A stretch of 18,748 nucleotides of DNA from JAICLL01 sp035252155 (GTDB taxonomy: Bacteria > Planctomycetota > Planctomycetia > Pirellulales > JAICIG01): contig DATFDL010000668.1 of the NCBI GenBank assembly GCA_035252155.1, positions 1 through 18,748 on the forward strand, read 5' to 3'. Shown here in pieces: positions 7,020 through 14,563 of this stretch. A program made the translations under genes and the position numbers. Each line of letters opens with the position of its first letter. Within the stretch, counting starts at the first letter, position 1. The notes below the pieces were generated by a model. The model made no database searches. It had not been told where the DNA came from and saw only the letters and a program-made list of their open reading frames with translations.

Positions 7020-8153
7020 TTGCCAGACCCGACGGAAAAAAAGAGATCGAAGCCGCCTCGCGCCGCCTGCGATTGGCCGACTGCCGCATGGAAACAAGCA
7101 TTTCGCCGGCGGTTACTCGGCTGGTTCCGGCTGCATGCCCGAGATCTGGAGTGGCGGCGCTCGCGCGATCCTTACCGCGTGTGGATCAGCGAGATCATGC
7201 TGCAACAGACGCAAGTCGCCACGGTCACCAGCTATTTCTCCAAATTCATCGCGGCCTTCCCCACCATCGCAGCCCTGGCCGCGGCCCGCGAGCAGCAGGT
7301 GCTCCGGTTGTGGGAGGGGCTGGGATACTACCGCCGCGCCCGGCAACTTCACCGGGCTGCCGAGGTGATTATGCGCGAGCATGGCGGGCGGTTTCCGCAA
7401 GACGCCGAAGCGGTGCGGCAACTACCAGGGATTGGCCGCTACACCGCCGGGGCGATTCTATCGATTGCGTTCGACGCCCGTGAGCCGATCGTCGAAGCAA
7501 ACACGCTACGGCTGCTCAGCCGGTTGCTGGCGTACCGAGGCGATCCACGAACCACGGCCGGGCAGAAGCTGCTCTGGCAGTTCGCCGAAGAATTGCTGCC
7601 GCGGCACGGTTCGGGCATCTTCAATCAAGCGCTGATGGAGCTGGGCGCTCTGGTGTGCGCGCCGCGCGATCCCGCCTGCGGCCGCTGCCCGGTGCGCGGG
7701 ATATGCCCCACGCATCGCGAAGGTTTGCAACATCTAGTGCCGCGGGCCAAGTCGCCGCCGCGCATCGAGCAAGTACGCGAAGTGGCGGTGGTCGTACGCC
7801 GCCGAGGGCGGGTGCTTTTGGTCGAGCGCCAGGCGGGCGAACGCTGGGCCGGATTATGGGATTTTCCCCGCTTTCCGGTCGACCCGGCCGACAACGGCCA
7901 GCAACGGCAAGTCTTGATCGAAAGCGTGGCCGAAATGACCGGCGTCGTCTGCCGCCCCCGCGAACTACTCACCACATTAAAGCACGGCGTGACGCGATTC
8001 CGCATCACGCTCGATTGCCATGTCGCCGACTATGAGCGGGCGATTCGTGGCAAATGGGCCAGAGCGAAGACCGCTTGGGTCGCGCCGGGTGAACTGGAAC
8101 AATATCCACTCAGCGTCACCGGTCGCAAGCTGGCGCGGTTGGTCTGCCACTGA
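7020..8153 (+). CDS. mutY: A/G-specific adenine DNA glycosylase MutY
   Basis: Removes adenine mispaired with 8-oxoguanine or guanine (base excision repair). It has 377 residues. The N-terminal HhH-GPD domain has WISEIMLQQTQV, with Glu58 equivalent to E. coli Glu37, and a helix-hairpin-helix QLPGIGRYTAGAILSIAF (134-151). The iron-sulfur loop has Cys213, 220, 223 and 229 in the C-x6-C-x2-C-x5-C spacing of a [4Fe-4S] cluster. From about 245 a NUDIX-like domain (VAVVVRRRGRVLLVERQAGERW) matches the MutY C-terminal domain that reads 8-oxoG. Unusual: where MutY normally has catalytic Asp in the V-D-G-N motif, this protein reads V-E-A-N, giving Glu159. The rest of that helix (NTLRLLSR) is normal, so the change looks real. 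Start is TTG at 7020 after AGGAGAG. Transcribed singly. Confidence 0.95.
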   Translation: MPDPTEKKRSKPPRAACDWPTAAWKQAFRRRLLGWFRLHARDLEWRRSRDPYRVWISEIMLQQTQVATVTSYFSKFIAAFPTIAALAAAREQQVLRLWEGLGYYRRARQLHRAAEVIMREHGGRFPQDAEAVRQLPGIGRYTAGAILSIAFDAREPIVEANTLRLLSRLLAYRGDPRTTAGQKLLWQFAEELLPRHGSGIFNQALMELGALVCAPRDPACGRCPVRGICPTHREGLQHLVPRAKSPPRIEQVREVAVVVRRRGRVLLVERQAGERWAGLWDFPRFPVDPADNGQQRQVLIESVAEMTGVVCRPRELLTTLKHGVTRFRITLDCHVADYERAIRGKWARAKTAWVAPGELEQYPLSVTGRKLARLVCH

Positions 8154-8156
8154 GCC

Positions 8157-8457
8157 GTAGGGTGGGACGAGCTTGCGAGTCCCACCATTTAAGCCGCGAA
8201 CTGTGCGAAGACGAGACACAGAACGCCCGTGACGATGAAAACACTGCGAAGGCGGAATTGATAGCGACCCGGGCTTTGAATCACGTTGCTCACGCAAATG
8301 GGTTTGGCCGGTTAGCATTGCCGCCTCCAGCGATTATAAATTGAAATGGTCCGTCAGCGTACGATAGACGGTGAGTTTTTGAACTTCACCATTCAGGTTG
8401 CGTGGGCTGTCAGCGATTGAACTCCAATGGTGGACTCGCAAGCTCGTCCCAGCCTAC
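8157..8457. repeat. 301-bp segment bounded by 32-34 bp inverted repeats
   Basis: The gap between mutY and the acetoacetyl-CoA synthetase gene is filled by this segment. The left arm (8157-8190, beginning GTAGGGTGGGACGAGCTTGC) is repeated in reverse complement at 8426-8457 with one mismatch and one missing base. The left arm can also fold on itself (GGTGGGAC/GTCCCACC). The 235-bp interior has no plausible gene, only small hairpins such as one at 8370-8390. The arrangement resembles a non-autonomous miniature element or a pair of REP-like repeats facing each other. No target-site duplication was recognised. Confidence 0.75.
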
Positions 8458-8480
8458 GTACCCTTTCGTAGGAAACGGCC

Positions 8481-10415
<1,935 letters not shown>

Positions 10416-10514
10416 GGACCGCAACGAATCGCAGTTCACAGAGCGCCACGGAGGGCGTTCCCTAATCGGTTTTGACAATCAAATTCGGCAATAAACCGAG
10501 ATCAGTGCATTGCA

Positions 10515-10595
10515 GGGTGCCACGGCATCCGTCGCGGCGCGCTCGGCTTCGATGTTCTCGCAAGCGTTGCCGCCGCGGCGGACGCCGTGGCACCC
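10515..10595. repeat. inverted repeat (GGGTGCCACGGC family)
   Basis: Two 25-base arms (10515-10539 and 10571-10595) match as reverse complements at 23 positions, around a 31-base loop. It lies between the convergent acetoacetyl-CoA synthetase and glycosyltransferase genes, so it could act as a two-way transcription stop, but there is no T-run and the outer bases look like a dispersed repeat. A weaker pair, TTAGGGA/TCCCTAA, lies just before it (10412-10418, 10459-10465). Confidence 0.75.
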
Positions 10596-10615
10596 AGTTG
10601 ACGCCTTTACCCGAA

Positions 10616-11311
10616 TTAAATGTCGAAACCAATCAGACCGAGACCGGGCGATTTCCCCCATCGGCCGATTGCCTGGCGCAGCGCATCGAGCGTTACGTCG
10701 TCCGCCATTGGTCCGGTCAACTCGTCCCGCAAGCGAAGAAGATCTTCGCCCGTGTCGACGTCGTACCAAGGCGGCAATTCGTAGTAGCTCTGCCCAGCGG
10801 CGCGCAGCCGGCCGATCGTCTGCCGCCAAACCTCAGACGTGCTCCAGTCGATGCCTTGGAAAACGTCGGGAATGTCGCGCGATAAACCAATTAAGTAATA
10901 GCCGCCGTCGTCCGACGGTCCCAAGACGACGGGCGATTCGGCAAGACGGTCGAAGGCTTCCTCGACGTAGGTAATCGGCAAGGTGGGGCTATCGGAGCCG
11001 ATCAGGACGGCCCGCTCGACGCCGGCGGCGAACGATGTCTCAAAGTAATGCCGCATGCGCCGTCCAAGATCGCCGGTCGCTTGCGGTTGAAGTTGCCAAG
11101 CCGGGCCGGCAATCGCGGCGAACTCCCGCTCTCGCTCGGCCGGCGTGAAACAGAGCACGCGGCGGTCGGCGGTACGGTTAAACCGTGTGATAAGCGTGCT
11201 CACGCATGCCTGGTGAACACGGGCCGCCGCTGATCCACCGATGGCCGCCGCCAGACGGGTTTTTACCGCGCCGGGTTCCCAGAATTTGGCGAACACGCCG
11301 AGCTGGCGCAT
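10616..11311 (-). CDS. TIGR04282 family glycosyltransferase (CofC-like, DUF2064)
   Basis: A 231-residue soluble transferase of the CofC/GT-A-like nucleotidyl- or glycosyl-transferase fold. Evidence: EPGAVKTRL (12-20) as the nucleotide-binding start, LIGSDSPTLP (103-112) with the DxP metal motif, GPSDDGGYYLIGL (131-143) and FQGIDWSTSEV (151-161), all features of the TIGR04282 family (rSAM/selenodomain-associated transferase 1, also called an arsenosugar biosynthesis glycosyltransferase). It begins three bases after the stop of the glutaredoxin-like gene, whose TGA lies inside the GGTGAG that serves as ribosome binding site, so the two are translationally coupled. The usual neighbours (TIGR04283 transferase, radical SAM protein) are absent, so the acceptor is unknown. 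Confidence 0.92.
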   Translation of the reverse strand: MRQLGVFAKFWEPGAVKTRLAAAIGGSAAARVHQACVSTLITRFNRTADRRVLCFTPAEREREFAAIAGPAWQLQPQATGDLGRRMRHYFETSFAAGVERAVLIGSDSPTLPITYVEEAFDRLAESPVVLGPSDDGGYYLIGLSRDIPDVFQGIDWSTSEVWRQTIGRLRAAGQSYYELPPWYDVDTGEDLLRLRDELTGPMADDVTLDALRQAIGRWGKSPGLGLIGFDI

Positions 11312-11314
11312 AAC

Positions 11315-11536
11315 TCACCGCAGCAACCGTCTCAATAACACCTCGTCGATTCGCCCTCGGAACCGCTCGACGCCGTCGATTACCACCACCGGCACCCAGT
11401 CGTGGTAGCGCTCGCGCAGGTCGGGCTGGCCATCGATGTCCACTTCGCGAGCGCTCAAGCCGTGTCGAGCCAGCAGATCGATCGCCTCGTGGCAGAGATG
11501 GCAGCCTTGCCGTGAGTAGACAATCACGTCGTGCAT
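11315..11536 (-). CDS. glutaredoxin-like small thioredoxin-fold protein
   Basis: A 73-residue protein with a CHLC redox pair at 12-15 after the first strand (DVIVYSRQG), the cis-proline segment WVPVVVIDG (47-55) and a final helix (IDEVLLRRLL). This is the minimal glutaredoxin/YruB-NrdH-like fold used to reduce disulfides or deglutathionylate a partner. The start ATG at 11536 has AGAGG nine bases upstream. The open frame continues further up only because it runs through the intergenic repeat at 11560-11717, so that extension is rejected. First gene of a two-gene operon with the glycosyltransferase; the coupling suggests a shared job, but none is established. Confidence 0.9.
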   Translation of the reverse strand: MHDVIVYSRQGCHLCHEAIDLLARHGLSAREVDIDGQPDLRERYHDWVPVVVIDGVERFRGRIDEVLLRRLLR

Positions 11537-11559
11537 CGCTGCGATCCTCTTCGTTCTCC

Positions 11560-11717
11560 GGTGGCTGGGGCAGAGCCGCGCGATCGGCCCGGAAATCGTG
11601 CGTAAAACATCGTCGCGGCGATGCCCCGGCAGGCTCGATCGCCGACCGGGGCATCGCTGGCCGTCACCTCGCTCTCTCGATGCCGCGGCATCTCCGGCCA
11701 GCTCTGCCCCAGCCACC
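11560..11717. repeat. nested inverted-repeat element, copy A (158 bp)
   Basis: Outer arms GGTGGCTGGGGCAGAGC (11560-11576) and its reverse complement at 11701-11717 pair perfectly over 17 bases. Inside, GCGATGCCCCGG (within 11612-11631) pairs with CCGGGGCATCGC (within 11645-11663) around a loop of about 16 bases. A second copy of nearly identical length lies at 14294-14450: the four arm blocks are conserved, while the sequence between them differs. It sits between the divergent glutaredoxin-like and kinase genes. No gene is inside. It could be a miniature mobile element or a structured RNA. Confidence 0.88.
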
Positions 11718-11791
11718 CTAGGCCGGCACCGCCGGGTAACAAGCCTTCATAAAAAATGCTTTACCGGGCGGCGGTCGGGGTGGTATCCTCG

Positions 11792-11797
11792 CACAAT
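11792..11797 (+). promoter_or_regulatory. possible -10 box (CACAAT) and adjacent GAGG ribosome binding site
   Basis: CACAAT lies 11 bases before the kinase ATG at 11809, with GAGG (11799-11802) six bases before the ATG. If CACAAT is a -10 box the leader would be only a few bases and the GAGG would barely be transcribed; the GAGG is the firmer of the two calls. Confidence 0.25.
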
Positions 11798-11808
11798 CGA
11801 GGTTAGTC

Positions 11809-13278
11809 ATGGGCAAGCTCAAAGTCGAGGCCTTCATCAACCTGGTCCGCCGCAGCGCGCTGGTCGACAAAGACCAGCTCGACCAGGTACTCACCGAGAT
11901 GCAAGACAAGCTCTGTCCGGCCGCCGTCGACGACTCACAGGTGGTCTCGCGGCACCTGCACGAGTCGGGCTTGCTCACGCGCTGGCAGTGCGACAAGCTC
12001 TTGACCGGCCGGCACAAGGGGTTTTTTCTCGGCAAATACAAACTGCTCGATCACCTGGGCACCGGCGGCATGAGCGCCGTCTATCTCGCCGAGCACATCC
12101 ACATGCACCGCCGCGTGGCGATCAAGTTGTTGCCGCAGAACCGCGTACACGATTCATCGTATTTGGCCCGGTTTTATCGCGAAGCACGGGCCGCCGCCGC
12201 GCTCGATCATCCCAACGTCGTCCGCGCCTACGACGTCGACAATGAGGACGATAAGCATTACCTGGTGATGGAGTTCGTCCAGGGGCGCGACCTGCACTGG
12301 ATGGTCAAACGCGAGGGCGTGCTCTCCTATGAACTGGCCGCCGACTACATCCGCCAGGCCGCCGATGGGCTGGCCCACGCCCATCGCATGGGGCTGATCC
12401 ATCGCGACGTCAAACCTGCCAATCTTCTCGTCGATTCGCAGGGCGTGGTCAAGGTGCTCGACCTGGGGTTGGCCCGCTTCACCGACGACAAACAGGCCTC
12501 GCTCACCATTGCCCACGACGAAAACGTGCTCGGCACCGCCGACTACCTGGCGCCCGAACAGGCTGTGAACAGCCATACCGTCGACACGCGAGTCGATATT
12601 TATAGCCTGGGTTGTACGCTTTATTTCGCGTTGACCGGGCACCCGCCGTTCCCCGAGGGCACGCTCACCGAGCGGCTGATGAAGCACCAGACCGCCGAGC
12701 CGCCGAGCATTGCCCGCGACCGGCCCGATGCGCCGGCCGAACTGCTGGCCATCTGCGCCCGGATGATGGCCAAGTCGCCCGAGCAGCGCTATCAAACCGC
12801 GGCCGATGTCAGCGAGGCGCTGGCCGCGTGGCTCGCCACGCGGCGGGCCAGCGGGCATCCGCCACCAGGCAAGCCGAGCCATGATGCTTCGGCAGCGCCC
12901 CTGCCGACTACGGTTGGCGCCGCGACCGACACTGCGCGGGCGATCGCACGTTCGACGCGCAAGGGACCGCCGAATCAGCAGGTGCTCGGCGGCGATTCCG
13001 ATCTGTGTAATGCCGACGTTGCCGGCTCGTCCGGCGGCGGCTCACAGAGCAAACCCAAAAAACTGCCGGTCGCCAAACCGCTCGACGCCTTAGACGAGTT
13101 TTCGATTAAGCTCAATCAGACTCCCAGCGTGATCGCCGAGCGGTTGGCGCGTCACCGACCCGGCGATTCGCAACTGAAGCGACGCAAACCCCTGCCCGGA
13201 TGGCTGGTCATCGGCCTGACGACGTTCGGCATTGTCGTCGGCATCACCTTGATCTTGCTCTTCATCGCACACGGTTAG
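11809..13278 (+). CDS. membrane-anchored Ser/Thr protein kinase
   Basis: A 489-residue eukaryotic-type Ser/Thr kinase. Residues 1-72 form a helical N-terminal region with VVSRHLHESGLLTRWQCDKL, a segment often found before planctomycete kinase domains. The kinase domain runs from about 76 to 345: glycine loop GTGGMS (84-89), Lys106, Glu125, HRDVKPANLL (HRD 198-200), DLG at 218-220 in place of DFG, and activation segment GTADYLAPEQ (242-251). A Pro/Ala/Ser-rich linker follows, and one transmembrane helix lies at about 465-486, at the very C-terminus. No sensor domain follows the helix, so the kinase faces the cytoplasm with only a few residues outside. All catalytic residues are present, so it should be active. 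The start is supported by GAGG. Monocistronic as far as seen. Confidence 0.95.
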   Translation: MGKLKVEAFINLVRRSALVDKDQLDQVLTEMQDKLCPAAVDDSQVVSRHLHESGLLTRWQCDKLLTGRHKGFFLGKYKLLDHLGTGGMSAVYLAEHIHMHRRVAIKLLPQNRVHDSSYLARFYREARAAAALDHPNVVRAYDVDNEDDKHYLVMEFVQGRDLHWMVKREGVLSYELAADYIRQAADGLAHAHRMGLIHRDVKPANLLVDSQGVVKVLDLGLARFTDDKQASLTIAHDENVLGTADYLAPEQAVNSHTVDTRVDIYSLGCTLYFALTGHPPFPEGTLTERLMKHQTAEPPSIARDRPDAPAELLAICARMMAKSPEQRYQTAADVSEALAAWLATRRASGHPPPGKPSHDASAAPLPTTVGAATDTARAIARSTRKGPPNQQVLGGDSDLCNADVAGSSGGGSQSKPKKLPVAKPLDALDEFSIKLNQTPSVIAERLARHRPGDSQLKRRKPLPGWLVIGLTTFGIVVGITLILLFIAHG

Positions 13279-13299
13279 TGGATGATCTCGCGCGGAAGT

Positions 13300-13406
13300 A
13301 GGATGGCCTTCCAGGCCGTCACCATTTCGCCCACCGGCCACGTCGGCGGCACTCCGTGCGAACCCAAACCGCAACCCTCGCCGTGGACGGCCTGGAAGGC
13401 CATCCT
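13300..13406. repeat. perfect 21-bp inverted repeat (GGATGGCCTTCCAGGCCGTC family)
   Basis: GGATGGCCTTCCAGGCCGTC at 13301-13320 is repeated exactly in reverse complement at 13386-13405, with one further paired base outside each arm and 65 bases between. It starts 22 bp after the kinase stop codon. The rest of the 304-base gap to the metalloprotease start (13279-13582) shows no gene apart from a signal-peptide-like frame at 13513-13600. The long loop and lack of a T-run argue against a simple terminator. Confidence 0.85.
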
Positions 13407-13582
13407 CCTTGCCTATTTCCCGCCGTTCCGCTCCACCAGGCTGTTGTCGCAAGTCCAGTCCAGGAAGCCACTTGCGGTGTTCACTTGTTTTCTTAATTTG
13501 TCTCGTTTTACGATGGAAATGTCCGCAAAATCCTTGCTTGTGCATCTTTGGTTATTTTTTGCCGGTCAGGTCGGGCTTTCCT

Positions 13583-14248
13583 ATGCGTCGCAGTCGGTTA
13601 CTCAACGTGGGTGGGCGAATCGCGGCCACCAATTCGGTGGCCAGGGCCAAGTCGGTGCCATGGGCGGCGCCGTTGAGCAAGCGTGCTCGCGGCGGCCAGA
13701 TCAACGAGCGCTTGCCGTTCGTGCCACCGGAAGATTGGCATGAGCCGCGCGAGGATGGCAAGGCGTACCGCGTCATTGTGCAACGTCCCGGCGAGGGGTA
13801 TCGGCATGTACTGACGCCCGACGACGTGCGGCGGCGGCTGAGCCAGTTGCCCGGTCATTTTACGCGGGCGCTCGAAGTCGTGCAGTTCAGCCGGATGACG
13901 CGGAAGAAGCAGAGTTTTCCGTGCTACGGCATGCAGTGGGGTACGGCCATCTATTTGTATCCGATCGAGTGCAGCCTGATTGAGTCGTATCACCAGCCGC
14001 CCAAGCCGAACCAGGCCAACGAGGCCCGCATGTACGGCGGACGCTGGGTGCAGCGGTCTGCCCGAGAATGGGACCTGATCTGGACCGAAGAGGCGATCAA
14101 GGATTTTTACCTCAACAACATTCTGATCCACGAGCTGGGGCACCTGCTCGACGACCGCAACTCGCGGCAGATCGACCGCGAGCGGTACGCCGAGTGGTTC
14201 GCCATCAAGTACGGCTATCTGCCTACGCGTCGGCGGCAACAAGCGTAA
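13583..14248 (+). CDS. HELGH zinc metalloprotease-like protein
   Basis: A 221-residue protein with IHELGHLLDDRN (HExxH at 183-187) and a downstream RYAEWFAIKYGY, where Glu204 is placed to be the third zinc ligand, as in gluzincin-type metalloproteases (HExxH...E). The preceding region (YGMQWGTAIYLYPIECSLIE) looks like the edge strands of such a fold. The peptidase family was not recognised. ATG 13583 is the best start in this frame but gives a basic N-terminus without a signal peptide. A neighbouring frame from ATG 13513 or 13519 reads a good signal peptide (SAKSLLVHLWLFFAGQVGLS, then YASQS) directly upstream, so the true gene may begin there with a frameshift near 13590-13640, either genuine or a sequencing error. 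Confidence 0.75.
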   Translation: MRRSRLLNVGGRIAATNSVARAKSVPWAAPLSKRARGGQINERLPFVPPEDWHEPREDGKAYRVIVQRPGEGYRHVLTPDDVRRRLSQLPGHFTRALEVVQFSRMTRKKQSFPCYGMQWGTAIYLYPIECSLIESYHQPPKPNQANEARMYGGRWVQRSAREWDLIWTEEAIKDFYLNNILIHELGHLLDDRNSRQIDRERYAEWFAIKYGYLPTRRRQQA

Positions 14249-14293
14249 CCGTGCCCAAAGTCGCCTTTCGCTCCGCGAAAGTTGTGTTCTCGC

Positions 14294-14450
14294 GGTGGCT
14301 GGGGCAGAGCCGCGCCCCACGCTTGGAGCCGACGTTAGACACTGTCGCGGCGATGCCCCGGCAAATTCCATTCACCACCGGGGCATCGCTGGCCGGCTGC
14401 GCATTTTCTGAATGCCAGACCGCACCGGGCCAGCTTCTGCCCCAGCCACC
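14294..14450. repeat. nested inverted-repeat element, copy B (157 bp)
   Basis: Second copy of the element at 11560-11717. It has the same left outer arm, GGTGGCTGGGGCAGAGC, and a right outer arm TTCTGCCCCAGCCACC; the same inner arms lie at 14344-14363 and 14377-14395, in the same order and spacing to within two bases, while the filler between them is unrelated. It is further flanked by CCGCGAAAG (14273-14281) and its reverse complement CTTTCGCGG (14463-14471), absent from copy A. It fills most of the 315-base gap between the metalloprotease and the cytochrome gene. Confidence 0.88.
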
Positions 14451-14505
14451 ATATGAGATAGTCTTTCGCGGTATTACGACACTCGCCACGGCCGTTGACC
14501 CGCCC

Positions 14506-14511
14506 TATAAT
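14506..14511 (+). promoter_or_regulatory. possible -10 box (TATAAT) for the cytochrome gene
   Basis: A perfect TATAAT 52 bases before the ATG at 14564, just after the repeat element. It sits inside a short inverted repeat (CCGCC/GGCGG). No good -35 box is seen at 16-18 bases; a TTGACC is only five bases upstream. Confidence 0.35.
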
Positions 14512-14563
14512 CGAGGCGGTCTTTTCAGGCGTCCGGAACTCACCCTAGCTAAGGGCATCTGCC

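Noticed and set aside
6861..7097. N-terminal extension of the TPR-like protein through the GTTGGAA repeat
   Set aside because: It would translate an intergenic low-complexity repeat and overlap the start of mutY; the GTG at 6860 has a reasonable upstream GGAA.
11537..11716. Longer glutaredoxin-like protein starting inside repeat copy A
   Set aside because: The extension is made from the repeat element; the ATG at 11536 has its own AGAGG and gives the standard fold start.
12460..12470. DLG instead of DFG in the second kinase as evidence of inactivity
   Set aside because: The metal-binding Asp is kept and DLG is common in active bacterial Ser/Thr kinases; Lys106, Glu125, HRD and the activation segment are intact.
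12154..12882. 242-codon minus-strand open frame opposite the second kinase
   Set aside because: Covers the kinase catalytic motifs in antisense; no independent support.
13300..13406. Rho-independent terminator of the kinase gene
   Set aside because: The arms are separated by 65 bases and no T-run follows; it looks like a dispersed repeat.
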